Made by a program: the position numbers and the translations under genes. The notes beneath the pieces were generated by a model. That model was not told where the DNA came from. It did no database searches and saw only the letters and a list, made by a program, of their open reading frames with translations. A DNA stretch of 31,468 nt from CAZKFG01 sp964551985 (GTDB lineage: Bacteria > Bacillota > Negativicutes > Acidaminococcales > JAISLQ01). The stretch is from NCBI GenBank assembly GCA_964551985.1, contig CAZKFG010000021.1, positions 1 through 31,468 on the forward strand, written 5' to 3'. Shown in pieces: positions 1-6,968 of the stretch; positions within the stretch are counted from its first letter, which is position 1, and every line of letters begins with the position of its first letter.

Positions 1-23
1 GGGCTACGCCCGTTAAAGAAATA

Positions 24-56
24 CCACCAGCTAGGCTGGTGGATTTTTATTATTTT
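24..56 (+). terminator. Hairpin plus T-tract, probable terminator of an upstream gene or mobile-element end
   Basis: An 8-bp perfect stem (24-31 with 35-42, loop TAG) is followed by a T-rich run to 56, which fits a rightward intrinsic terminator for a gene outside the window. A second small hairpin, GGGC-TAC-GCCC, lies at 1-11. The two-hairpin layout also resembles the ends of IS200/IS605-type elements, but no transposase is visible here, so the terminator reading is the safer one. Confidence 0.55.
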
Positions 57-114
57 TTACAAATATAATTATTCTACTTGCCTAGCAAGATAGCAAAACT
101 ATAAAAATAAAAAG

Positions 115-690
115 TTATTTATTAATTTTACTCAACAACCAAACAATATTCTCACCTAAATTTTGCATATTAAAAAGTGCTTCTTCATCTTTTAATACAT
201 CGCCTTTGTCAAGTCCATTACCAAAATTCCAGTAAGTAGAGCCAACAACAAACATCTGCGACATTAAAAACATATAGTTTATTGAATCAAGCACACTTGT
301 CCCTCCACCTCGGCGCTGAGCAACGACTGCAGCACCAAGTTTATGCCTAAATAAGCCGCCATTAGCGTGAGAAACAAAACCTGCTCGATCAATTAGAGAT
401 TTTAGCTCTGGGGTCATAGCGGAAAAGTAACTTGGTGAGCCGAGAATAAAGGCATCAGCATCAAGCATTTCGCTTAAGCATTCATTTAAAATATCATCAT
501 CAAAAACACATTTTTTATTTTGCTGTTTTGTACAAGCAAAACAAGCATTGCAAGGTTTTATACCAGTATTGCCTATCTGTATTAGTTTGGTTTGGATACC
601 CACATCAGAAACAGGCTTTAGAGCTTTTTCTAAAAGCAAATGAGTATTTCCGTCTTTACGTGGGCTGCCATTAAAAGCAAGTACTTTCAT
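115..690 (-). CDS. Iron-sulfur flavoprotein / NADPH-dependent FMN reductase family protein
   Basis: A 191-residue flavodoxin-fold protein predicted to bind FMN and shuttle electrons in the cytoplasm. The N-terminus has the FMN phosphate-binding loop GSPRKDGNT (8-16), and the second flavin loop GSPSYFSAM lies in the middle. Between them are cysteines C47, C50, C53 and C61 (C-x2-C-x2-C-x7-C), the compact motif that holds a 4Fe-4S cluster in the Isf family, so it is probably an iron-sulfur flavoprotein rather than a plain FMN reductase. The frame opens at a GTG at 699, but the ATG at 690 sits 6 bases after GAGGTG and is the better start. It is transcribed leftwards, divergent from the LysE gene. 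Physiological partner unknown; in anaerobes such proteins are linked to oxidative-stress or quinone reduction (family knowledge). Confidence 0.85.
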   Translation of the reverse strand: MKVLAFNGSPRKDGNTHLLLEKALKPVSDVGIQTKLIQIGNTGIKPCNACFACTKQQNKKCVFDDDILNECLSEMLDADAFILGSPSYFSAMTPELKSLIDRAGFVSHANGGLFRHKLGAAVVAQRRGGGTSVLDSINYMFLMSQMFVVGSTYWNFGNGLDKGDVLKDEEALFNMQNLGENIVWLLSKINK

Positions 691-710
691 TTTTAACACC
701 TCTTTTGTAA

Positions 711-739
711 TTTATATATCCATTTTAAAATAAATGCAA
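711..739 (-). promoter_or_regulatory. Promoter of the iron-sulfur flavoprotein gene
   Basis: Read on the minus strand: -35 TTGCAT (739-734), a 17-base spacer and -10 TATAAA (716-711), ending about 20 bases before the ATG at 690. Spacing and hexamers fit a sigma-A type promoter. Confidence 0.6.
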
Positions 740-786
740 ATGTTAAACAAGTAGTGTGAAAAATGTATTTTTTAATGGTAAAATTA

Positions 787-816
787 TTGTAGTTGATAAT
801 TTATATAATGTATGAT
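787..816 (+). promoter_or_regulatory. Possible promoter of the LysE-family gene
   Basis: TTGTAG (787-792), an 18-base spacer and TATGAT (811-816). A better -10 match, TATAAT at 804-809, lacks a well-placed -35. A promoter is expected here because the gene is divergent from its left neighbour, but which hexamers are used is uncertain. Confidence 0.35.
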
Positions 817-848
817 GTGCTTTTCGTCAAATAAAAAGGTGTGATTTT

Positions 849-1457
849 ATGATATTAAATGGATTTAGGTTTGGGCTGCTGTTACAATTAGCAGTAGGAC
901 CAATGTGTTTTTTAGTTTTTAATACTTCTGTAAATAGTGGATTTGTTAGTAGCTTTATGCTTGTTTTGGCAATTACATTAGTAGATGCTATTTTTATTGT
1001 TTTATCGATTTTAGGTGTTGGTAGCATACTCAACAAAAAAAATATCAGAAATGCAGTAAAAATTTTTGGCGCAGTTGTATTAGTTTTATTTGGACTAAAT
1101 ATGCTTTTTGTAGCGTTTGATAAAAATTTGTTGCCCAATATGAATTTATTTTCAGCAATTATAGGCACAAATATTTTTGTGCAAGGTATAGTTTTAACTG
1201 TTTCTAATCCACTTACTATTATTTTCTGGAGCGGAGTTTTCTCTGCTCAAGTGATTGAAAACCAGTATAACAAAAAAGAATTGTATTTATTTGGCTTAGG
1301 CTGTATATTATCAACCCTGATTTTTTTAACAGGCATTTTGGCATTAGGTATGATTATAAGCAGCTTTTTGACAAAATTTGTCATGCAGTTATTAAATATA
1401 TGTGTAGGATTTATTATCATTTATTTTGGTCTAAAATTAGTATTTAATGCAAAATAA
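849..1457 (+). CDS. LysE/RhtB family amino-acid exporter
   Basis: A 202-residue, strongly hydrophobic inner-membrane protein with about six membrane segments (roughly residues 5-22, 32-58, 67-89, 98-130, 140-168, 173-200). The first segment carries the family's glycine-rich signature ending in AVGPMCFLVF, and SNPLTIIFW in the fourth matches the conserved N-P motif of LysE/RhtB exporters, which expel amino acids using the proton gradient. Length is normal for the family. AAGGTG stands 8 bases before the ATG. The substrate cannot be read from sequence, and the neighbours (flavoprotein, zinc-ribbon protein) give no hint. It is probably a single-gene unit, since a separate promoter follows. Confidence 0.85.
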   Translation: MILNGFRFGLLLQLAVGPMCFLVFNTSVNSGFVSSFMLVLAITLVDAIFIVLSILGVGSILNKKNIRNAVKIFGAVVLVLFGLNMLFVAFDKNLLPNMNLFSAIIGTNIFVQGIVLTVSNPLTIIFWSGVFSAQVIENQYNKKELYLFGLGCILSTLIFLTGILALGMIISSFLTKFVMQLLNICVGFIIIYFGLKLVFNAK

Positions 1458-1460
1458 AGG

Positions 1461-1476
1461 CTACTTTTAAAAGTAG
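1461..1476. repeat. Perfect 16-base palindrome after the LysE gene
   Basis: CTACTTTTAAAAGTAG is its own reverse complement, starting 3 bases after the LysE stop. It could form a short hairpin, but no T-run follows, so it is not a convincing terminator; a protein-binding site is also possible. Confidence 0.4.
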
Positions 1477-1507
1477 TTAGTAATAAATGTAATGTTTGTT
1501 ATTGTAC

Positions 1508-1536
1508 TTGTTAAAAGTTATATTTTTAGCTATAAT
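1508..1536 (+). promoter_or_regulatory. Promoter of the zinc-ribbon protein / pdxK unit
   Basis: TTGTTA (1508-1513), a 17-base spacer and a perfect TATAAT (1531-1536), 37 bases before the ATG at 1574. This is a textbook sigma-A arrangement and should serve both genes that follow. Confidence 0.7.
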
Positions 1537-1573
1537 AAAACTATTGTAGGTATTTTAAAAGGGGGATAAACAG

Positions 1574-2422
1574 ATGACTAAACAAGATAAATGTATTTTC
1601 TGTAATCAAGTTTTACCCGAAATTAAAGATGCTAAATATTGCCCTTTTTGTGGAATGATGATAGAAACAGCGTCAGATAAAGGCGTTGTAGAGAGAGTTC
1701 CACCTGAGGATTTACAACAAGAAAAACCGCTTTTAGAAAACAAAAAATCTTTATTGGATTTACAAAATGCAACCAGAGGCAAATATGAAAAAATAGCTCA
1801 AGAGCAAAAGGTGAAATTTCTAACTCCAGAGGAAAAATATACTTTGATATTAAAAGGTTGTGAAGATAAGCAACTGCTTTTAGAATGCTTAAATCAGCTT
1901 TTATTGCGCGGGGAGACAGCGGTAAAGCTAGCTATTATATCTATGCCATCAATGCTTTTATATAAGGTTAATAAACAATCGGTAGATACTATTGCAAGCG
2001 CTTTAAAGGATTTTGATGCTGTTTATTCAATTATAGAGGGAGATTTTGATCTTAGTGGTTTTTATAAATCAGAATGCTTTAAAAATCTAAGTCCTGCCAG
2101 TCGCGCTTTTTTAAAAGCTATTGACAAGACCATGTGGATTGGCGAAAATGTTGTATTTATAACTGATAATATGATTTTTGAAGGTCAAGAAGGTTACGGT
2201 GTTTTAAGTGAGAATGCGTTTTTCTTTTTTGCTAAAGGCGATAAAGAAAAAAATTGCTTTTTGCCAATTTATAAATTAGAGAGTTTTGATTTGTGGGAAA
2301 ATAATGGTCGTTATTTGGGCGAATGGATAACTGCTTATGGCAGAAGCTATCAAATGGAATTTAGCAACTGGCAAGATTATAATGCTATAAAAGAAATAGC
2401 TGAAAATATTAATATTTCATAA
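1574..2422 (+). CDS. Zinc-ribbon protein of unknown function with PH-like C-terminal part
   Basis: A 282-residue protein I do not recognise. The N-terminus is a double CxxC zinc ribbon (CIFC at 7-10, CPFC at about 23-26), as in many Firmicutes membrane or regulatory proteins. A charged, probably helical linker follows (about 40-95), then a helical segment (about 95-160). The last 90 residues alternate aromatic and hydrophobic strands around turns (VVFITDNMIFEGQEGYGVLS) and end in a helix, which looks like a bacterial PH-like fold; that is inference. No membrane segment or signal peptide is seen. GGGGG lies 7-8 bases before the ATG. It has its own promoter, and pdxK follows 24 bases after its stop, so the two are probably co-transcribed. 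Confidence 0.7.
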   Translation: MTKQDKCIFCNQVLPEIKDAKYCPFCGMMIETASDKGVVERVPPEDLQQEKPLLENKKSLLDLQNATRGKYEKIAQEQKVKFLTPEEKYTLILKGCEDKQLLLECLNQLLLRGETAVKLAIISMPSMLLYKVNKQSVDTIASALKDFDAVYSIIEGDFDLSGFYKSECFKNLSPASRAFLKAIDKTMWIGENVVFITDNMIFEGQEGYGVLSENAFFFFAKGDKEKNCFLPIYKLESFDLWENNGRYLGEWITAYGRSYQMEFSNWQDYNAIKEIAENINIS

Positions 2423-2446
2423 AATATACAAAAGGTGGTTATAGTT

Positions 2447-3259
2447 ATGGTTAAAACTAAAATAGCAAAAGCACTTACTTTAGCTGGATCTGATGCTAGC
2501 GGTGGAGCTGGACTAGAGGCAGATTTAAAGACATTTCAAGAATTTGGTGTTTACGGCATGACTGCAATTACTGTAATAGTAGCACAAACTCCAAATACGT
2601 GGGCGCACGAAGTTTTCCCTATTGATTTGAATGTAATATCCAAACAAATGGATACAATTTTAGAAGGTATCGGCGTAGATGCTATGAAAACAGGTATGCT
2701 TGGTACAAACGAAATTATAGATATTGCTACAAGTTATGTCAAAAAATATAAAATAGCGAATTTTGTTGTTGATCCTGTTATGGTTTGCAAAGGTGCTGAT
2801 GATGTGATGAATCCTGACACAGTAAGGCACTTGAGCAATCAACTTATTCCGCTTGCTAAAGTTGTTACACCTAATTTATATGAAGCTGGTTTTTTAAGCG
2901 GTATGGGTGAGATAACAACTGTTAATAGACTGAAAGAAGCGGCGAAAAAAATATATGATCTTGGCGCAAAATTTGTTTTGGCAAAAGGCGGAGCAAAACT
3001 AGAACATAAATATGCTGTGGATGTTCTTTATGATGGTAAAGATTTTGAGCTACTTGAGGGCGAACTTGTACAAACTACTTGGACACATGGGGCAGGTTGC
3101 TCTTATTCGGCAGCAGTTACCGCAGGACTGGCTAATGGCAAAGAAGTTAAAGAAGCTGTTTATGATGCTAAAGAATTTATCAGTGCAGCAATAAAAGCTT
3201 CGTTTGCTATAAATAAATTTGCAGGACCATTAGACCATGCTGCTCGTCGTCGTAATTAA
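2447..3259 (+). CDS. pdxK: Pyridoxine/pyridoxal kinase of the ThiD-like (PdxK) type
   Basis: A 270-residue ribokinase-fold kinase, very like Bacillus subtilis PdxK, which phosphorylates pyridoxine, pyridoxal and pyridoxamine and also accepts hydroxymethylpyrimidine (HMP). Visible marks: LAGSDASGGAG near the N-terminus (substrate loop), VDPVMVCKGAD and VTPNLYEA in the middle, and the anion-hole/catalytic motif THGAGCSYSA with C218. The frame could open at a GTG at 2435, but that codon lies inside the AAAGGTGG ribosome site (2431-2438); the ATG at 2447, 8 bases later, is the start. Only one such kinase is present in the window, although thiM and thiE lie 3.7 kb away without a thiD, so it may also supply HMP-pyrophosphate. 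Substrate preference over ThiD rests on remembered similarity. Confidence 0.87.
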   Translation: MVKTKIAKALTLAGSDASGGAGLEADLKTFQEFGVYGMTAITVIVAQTPNTWAHEVFPIDLNVISKQMDTILEGIGVDAMKTGMLGTNEIIDIATSYVKKYKIANFVVDPVMVCKGADDVMNPDTVRHLSNQLIPLAKVVTPNLYEAGFLSGMGEITTVNRLKEAAKKIYDLGAKFVLAKGGAKLEHKYAVDVLYDGKDFELLEGELVQTTWTHGAGCSYSAAVTAGLANGKEVKEAVYDAKEFISAAIKASFAINKFAGPLDHAARRRN

Positions 3260-3295
3260 AAGTTTTTGATAAAATTAACAAATAATTAAAATTAC

Positions 3296-3324
3296 TTGAC
3301 AAAAATGCTTGCAAGTGAAATAAT
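3296..3324 (+). promoter_or_regulatory. Promoter of the T-box/ilv leader
   Basis: A consensus TTGACA (3296-3301), a 17-base spacer and AATAAT (3319-3324, one mismatch to TATAAT). Transcription would begin near 3331, just before stem I of the T-box leader. Confidence 0.7.
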
Positions 3325-3330
3325 ATCTAT

Positions 3331-3581
3331 AAATATAATTAAAAGTAATGATTGGGACAAACGCTTTTGTATGTACTTTTAGAGAGCTGGGGTAGCTGAA
3401 AACCAGTGTGCTGGCAAAAGAACTAAATCACCCAGGAACTCATTGGTGAAATTTTATTTAGTAACCAGATGCGTATCTCATACGTTATAATGAGATCGAT
3501 TGATTGATCGGTTAAAGTTAAAATCAGGGTGGTACCGCGTTATTTACGCCCCTGTCCATAAGGACAGGGGCTTTTATTTTT
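3331..3581 (+). promoter_or_regulatory. T-box leader (tRNA-sensing), probably tRNA-Ile
   Basis: A complete T-box riboswitch. Stem I base: AATGA (3347-3351) with TCATT (3440-3444), and TGGG with CCCA (3431-3434). AGAGAG and the distal loop GGTAGCTG (3381-3398) are the standard upper stem I elements. The T-box proper is AGGGTGGTACCGCG (3526-3539). The antiterminator pairs CAGGG (3525-3529) plus GCG (3537-3539) with CGC plus CCCTG (3547-3554), bulging TGGTACC; its TGGT pairs with ACCA of an uncharged tRNA with discriminator A. This is exclusive with the terminator at 3548-3571. Best specifier is ATC (Ile) at 3427-3429 followed by A; CTC (Leu) at 3439-3441 is the alternative. Uncharged tRNA should switch on the downstream acetolactate synthase genes. 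Confidence 0.93.
3548..3580 (+). terminator. T-box attenuator terminator
   Basis: Perfect 10-bp GC-rich stem, GCCCCTGTCC (3548-3557) with GGACAGGGGC (3562-3571), loop ATAA, then TTTTATTTTT. Its left arm shares 3548-3554 with the antiterminator, so only one can form. Confidence 0.93.
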
Positions 3582-3593
3582 GAGGTGAATAAA

Positions 3594-3839
3594 ATGAATG
3601 TAGAGCTAAAAATTATTGCAAAAAATGATTCTACCGCACTTCCTAGAGTGTTGCGCATTGTTGATAGACAAGGTGTGAGCCTTAAAAAACTTGTCTTACA
3701 GCCAAATGAAGATGTGTTAGAAATTGATTTAATTGTCGGTTGTCCACAAGGACCATTTCGTTTGGTTAAGCTTTTGAAAAAGCAAATATTAGTTTTTGAT
3801 GTACAAGCATTTCAAGACAATGTTTGTATGGCAGTTTGA
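3594..3839 (+). CDS. ACT-domain protein, probable small (regulatory) subunit of acetolactate synthase, IlvM-like
   Basis: An 81-residue protein made of one ACT fold (beta-alpha-beta-beta-alpha-beta), starting MNVELKIIAKNDSTALPRVL, where the loop after the first strand is the usual ligand-binding turn. It is much shorter than the two-domain IlvN/IlvH subunits (about 160 residues) and close to IlvM of enteric bacteria (about 87). Its place directly after the T-box and 15 bases before the catalytic subunit supports a role in stabilising or feedback-regulating that enzyme. The ATG at 3594 is 6 bases after GAGGTG (3582-3587); an in-frame GTG at 3585 lies within the ribosome site and is unlikely. 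Valine sensitivity cannot be predicted. Confidence 0.8.
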   Translation: MNVELKIIAKNDSTALPRVLRIVDRQGVSLKKLVLQPNEDVLEIDLIVGCPQGPFRLVKLLKKQILVFDVQAFQDNVCMAV

Positions 3840-3854
3840 TAAAGGAGCTTAAAG

Positions 3855-5510
3855 ATGAAAATTACAGGTGCACAAGCTATTGTAAATGTGCTTTTAGAAC
3901 AAGGTGTTGATACTGTCTTTGGTTATCCTGGTGGTCAGGTTATGCCGCTTTTTGATGCCTTATATGATGCGCCACTAAAAACTGTTTTGCCGGTTCACGA
4001 ACAAGGCGCTATCCACGCTGCCGATGGTTATGCCAGAGCAAGCGGGAAAGTTGGTGTTTGTATTGCAACATCAGGTCCGGGAGCAACAAATGTTGTTACA
4101 GGCTTAGCCACTGCATATCTTGATTCTATTCCGCTTGTTGTAATTTGTGGACAAGTGGCAACACAACATATCGGTAGAGATTCTTTTCAAGAAGTTGATA
4201 TAGTTAGTGTTTCTTTGGCTATAACTAAACACAGCACGGCTGTTTTACGCTCTGAGGATTTAGTAAAAAGCTTGCAAGAAGCTTTCGCTGTTGCACGTAG
4301 TGGTAGAACTGGTCCTGTTGTTATAGATGTACCGAGTGATATACAAAAAGCGCTTATCGATTGGGACGAGCAAGAAGATATTGAAGATTTAGAAGAAGAA
4401 GTAATAGAACTTGATTTATCTGCTGTTAAACAAGCGGCAAATCTTATTTGTCAAGCTAAAAGACCTGTTATAATGGTAGGTGGTGGTGCTATACAGGCTG
4501 ATTGCAGTTGGGCAATTAGGGAATTGGCAGAAAAAACCGGTATGCCTGTTGTAAGCACATTAATGGGGCTGGGTGCTTTTCCAAGTAATAGTAGCCAATT
4601 TTTAGGTATGAGTGGAATGCACGGTTTAAAAGTAGCTAATTTAGCTATAAGCAACGCTGATACTATTGTAGTTATTGGTAGCCGCTTTAGTGAGAGGGTT
4701 ACTGGTGATAGGGATAGGTATGTAAAAAGCAAAAAAATAATTCACTTTGATATTGATCCTTCTGAAGTAGACAAAAATGTAACTGTTGCTTTGCCGATAG
4801 TAGCGAACTTAGCGAACTCTATGGCGGCACTTGCAGCACAAGTAGAGGTTAGACCAGATATATCAGAATGGTGGGAACAGATTGGTTTTTGGCAAAAAAT
4901 GTACTCACAACAAGTAAAAGATACTTTAAATCCTTATTGGGCATTAGAAGAGATTAATAAAGAATTTAAAGAAGATGTCATTTTTGTCACAGATGTTGGT
5001 CAAAATCAAATGTGGGCAGCACAAACACTTAAAATCAATGAGCCAAGAACACATCTTACCTCAGGTGGTTGTGGCACGATGGGCTTTTCTATGCCAGCGG
5101 CAATTGGGGCAAAGATTGCTAAACCACAAAAAACAATTGTGCAGATAGTTGGCGATGGCGCTTTTAAAATGACAGGAATGGAATTATTTACAGCTGTCAA
5201 TGAAAAATTGCCAATCATAACTATAGTATTTAACAATCAAGTTTTAGGAATGGTCAAGCAGTGGCAAGAATTGTTTTTTAACAAAAGATTTTCATCAACT
5301 CTTTTAAAACCGTTTGATTTTGTTGCTTTTGCTAAGGCTTGCGGAGCGGATGGTTGTAAAGTAGATAGTCAAGAGGAATTTATTTTAGCTCTTAAAAAAG
5401 CTAAAGATGCCAATGCTCCTTTTGTAATAGATTTGAGTATAGCATCAGATGCTATGGTTGAACCGATGGTAGCACCGGGTGCGGCGATAGATGAATTTTT
5501 AGATGTCTAA
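3855..5510 (+). CDS. ilvB: Acetolactate synthase, large catalytic subunit
   Basis: A 551-residue ThDP enzyme that condenses two pyruvates to acetolactate, or pyruvate with 2-oxobutyrate, the first common step to valine, leucine and isoleucine. E49 in VHEQGA is the glutamate that activates the ThDP ring. The N-terminal pyrimidine-binding domain (1-165), central FAD-binding domain (about 185-330, with GSRFSERVTG) and C-terminal diphosphate-binding domain (about 360-545, GDGAFKM from 433 with its metal-binding GDG) are in the usual order. AAAGGAG precedes the ATG by 8 bases. Biosynthetic rather than catabolic (AlsS) identity is inferred from the T-box and the ACT-domain partner. No ilvC, ilvD or leu genes follow; the next element is a TPP riboswitch. 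Confidence 0.93.
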   Translation: MKITGAQAIVNVLLEQGVDTVFGYPGGQVMPLFDALYDAPLKTVLPVHEQGAIHAADGYARASGKVGVCIATSGPGATNVVTGLATAYLDSIPLVVICGQVATQHIGRDSFQEVDIVSVSLAITKHSTAVLRSEDLVKSLQEAFAVARSGRTGPVVIDVPSDIQKALIDWDEQEDIEDLEEEVIELDLSAVKQAANLICQAKRPVIMVGGGAIQADCSWAIRELAEKTGMPVVSTLMGLGAFPSNSSQFLGMSGMHGLKVANLAISNADTIVVIGSRFSERVTGDRDRYVKSKKIIHFDIDPSEVDKNVTVALPIVANLANSMAALAAQVEVRPDISEWWEQIGFWQKMYSQQVKDTLNPYWALEEINKEFKEDVIFVTDVGQNQMWAAQTLKINEPRTHLTSGGCGTMGFSMPAAIGAKIAKPQKTIVQIVGDGAFKMTGMELFTAVNEKLPIITIVFNNQVLGMVKQWQELFFNKRFSSTLLKPFDFVAFAKACGADGCKVDSQEEFILALKKAKDANAPFVIDLSIASDAMVEPMVAPGAAIDEFLDV

Positions 5511-5513
5511 CTA

Positions 5514-5597
5514 AATAGCCGGGGGACTTTATAGTTGAGAAGGTTAAAACCTGACCCGTTGAACCTGACAGTTAACACTGTGGTAGGGAGCGTTATC
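5514..5597 (+). promoter_or_regulatory. TPP (thiamine diphosphate) riboswitch aptamer
   Basis: The conserved THI-element cores are all present: GGGGGAC (5521-5526 and on), TTGAGA (5535-5540, one change from CTGAGA), ACCCGTTGAACCTGA (5554-5568) and GTAGGGA (5583-5589). A P3 hairpin (AGGTT/AACCT, 5541-5552) and a distal hairpin (ACAGT/ACTGT, 5568-5581) fit the fold. P1 forms from ATAGC at the left with GCGTTAT at 5590-5596. It starts 4 bases after the ilvB stop, with no room for a promoter between. High TPP should stop transcription of thiW-thiM-thiE. Confidence 0.95.
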
Positions 5598-5606
5598 AAG
5601 AGCAAT

Positions 5607-5640
5607 AAAAGCGTTCACTAGCCGTGAACGCTTTTATATT
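5607..5640 (+). terminator. TPP riboswitch expression-platform terminator
   Basis: Perfect 12-bp stem AAAAGCGTTCAC (5607-5618) with GTGAACGCTTTT (5624-5635), loop TAGCC. AGCGTT occurs twice, at 5589-5594 (in P1 of the aptamer) and at 5610-5615 (terminator left arm); both can pair with AACGCT at 5627-5632. This suggests how P1 formation decides between terminator and antiterminator (inference). Confidence 0.88.
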
Positions 5641-5652
5641 TAAGGAGTTTTT

Positions 5653-6159
5653 ATGGAAAAGGCAAAATTACGTCGGCTGACTTTTTTATCAATGATAATA
5701 GCGTTAGGTGTTGTGTTATCGCCCATTTTACGTGTTCCTGGCATGGCACCAATGCAACATTTTATCAACGTTATTTGTAGTGTGTTTTTAGGTCCTAAAT
5801 ATGCTTTTGTTTGCGCTTTGGCAATTGCTTTTTTGCGAATGGCGTTATTTGGAATTAATTTACTTGCTTTAACTGGAGCAATTTTTGGGGCACTCTTAGC
5901 AGGTATTTTTTATAATATGACGAAAAAGATATTAGCTGCAGTAATTGGTGAAATTATTGGAACAGGAATTATTGGAGCGCTTGTTTCTTATCCTGTTATG
6001 GCGTTTATTTATGGAAATGGCGATGTCGCTTTATTTACATATATACCATCTTTTTTGGCAGGAACATTTATAGGTGGATTTTTGGCACTGCTGTTTTTAA
6101 AAATACTTGAGAAACAAGGCTTAGTGGAAAAAATACAAAAAAAACTTTGGGAGAATTAA
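5653..6159 (+). CDS. thiW: ThiW, thiamine-precursor (thiazole) transport protein, ECF S-component type
   Basis: A 168-residue membrane protein with about five hydrophobic segments. It matches the ThiW family in its N-terminal stretch: LSPILRVPGMAPMQHFINV near residues 22-40, then VFLGPKYAFVCALAIAFLRM, then NLLALTGAIFGALLAG. ThiW is thought to be the substrate-binding S-component of an ECF transporter for the thiazole moiety, or a related precursor, of thiamine (family knowledge). No ATPase or T-component is in this window, so a shared ECF module elsewhere would be needed. Ribosome site AAGGAG, start ATG at 5653. It is the first gene under the TPP riboswitch and is followed 1 base later by thiM, whose kinase would trap the imported thiazole. 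Confidence 0.88.
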   Translation: MEKAKLRRLTFLSMIIALGVVLSPILRVPGMAPMQHFINVICSVFLGPKYAFVCALAIAFLRMALFGINLLALTGAIFGALLAGIFYNMTKKILAAVIGEIIGTGIIGALVSYPVMAFIYGNGDVALFTYIPSFLAGTFIGGFLALLFLKILEKQGLVEKIQKKLWEN

Positions 6160-6160
6160 T

Positions 6161-6967
6161 ATGCTCAAAAAAATCCTTTCAATCAAAAAGGCTATACGAG
6201 AAAAACAACCACTTATACATTGCTTGACAAACGAGATAAGTATAAATGACTGTGCGAATGTTGTTTTAGCGGTAGGGGCAAAGCCGATAATGGCTCAACA
6301 TCCTAGCGAAGTTGCACAAATAACAAAAAATGCCAATGCGCTAGCAATTAATTTAGGTAGTATAACAGATAGCAAAATGCTCTCAATAACTACTTCTATG
6401 CAGATGGCAAACGAGAATAACATACCGACGGTAATAGATTTAGTAGGAGTGGCGTGCAGTGATTTGCGGCTTAATTTTGCTAAAGAACTATTAGAGAGCA
6501 AACCAAAAGTTTTAAAAGGGAATTTATCTGAACTAAAAGCACTTTATCTAAATAGTATTATTACGGCTGGAACAGATGTAGACGAAAATGATAGTAAAGA
6601 TAAAACAGCAGATACAGTTAAACTGGCTAAAAAACTTGCTAAAACTTATAATAGTACTATTTTAATAACAGGTAAAATTGATGTTATAGCAAATAGTAAA
6701 AAGATATTTTTGCTAAATAATGGACATAAAATGCTCTCTAACATCACTGGCACAGGTTGCATGCTAAATTGTCTTGTTGCGACAAGTTTGAGTATTAACC
6801 CTAAAATTGACTCAGTGTTATTGGCAACTCTTACTATGTCTATAGCTGGAGAAAAAGCGGCAAAAATATCCAGAGGTACAGGCAGCTTTAGAACAAACTT
6901 AATTGACGAAATAAACATTTTGTCAGATCAAGATATTATAAAATATGCTAAAGTAAAAGAGGTTTGA
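6161..6967 (+). CDS. thiM: Hydroxyethylthiazole kinase
   Basis: A 268-residue ribokinase-fold enzyme that phosphorylates 4-methyl-5-(2-hydroxyethyl)thiazole for thiamine salvage. Family marks: HCLTNEISINDCANVVLAVGAKPIM-type N-terminus (about 20-45), KGNLSEL in the middle, and NITGTGCMLN near 194-203 with C200 at the catalytic/anion-hole site. Length is normal. GGGAG precedes the ATG; the gene begins 1 base after the thiW stop, so translation is probably coupled. Under the TPP riboswitch. Confidence 0.95.
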   Translation: MLKKILSIKKAIREKQPLIHCLTNEISINDCANVVLAVGAKPIMAQHPSEVAQITKNANALAINLGSITDSKMLSITTSMQMANENNIPTVIDLVGVACSDLRLNFAKELLESKPKVLKGNLSELKALYLNSIITAGTDVDENDSKDKTADTVKLAKKLAKTYNSTILITGKIDVIANSKKIFLLNNGHKMLSNITGTGCMLNCLVATSLSINPKIDSVLLATLTMSIAGEKAAKISRGTGSFRTNLIDEINILSDQDIIKYAKVKEV

Positions 6968-6968
6968 T

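Noticed and set aside
77..89. CTTGC-CTA-GCAAG hairpin as terminator for the leftward flavoprotein gene
   Set aside because: Only 5 bp and no T-run on the minus strand after it; too weak to list as a terminator.
827..1168. 113-codon open frame on the minus strand inside the LysE gene
   Set aside because: Antisense to a well-supported membrane-protein gene; no ribosome site and a low-complexity product.
2447..3259. Calling the kinase thiD
   Set aside because: The sequence follows the B. subtilis PdxK type closely along its length; HMP activity is kept only as a possibility.
3260..3593. Small protein gene in the 330-base gap before the ACT-domain gene
   Set aside because: The gap is fully explained by a promoter, T-box stem I, T-box sequence, antiterminator and terminator.
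4451..5236. Minus-strand open frames inside ilvB
   Set aside because: ilvB has full ThDP-enzyme motifs in frame; the antisense frames have no start signals or recognisable domains.
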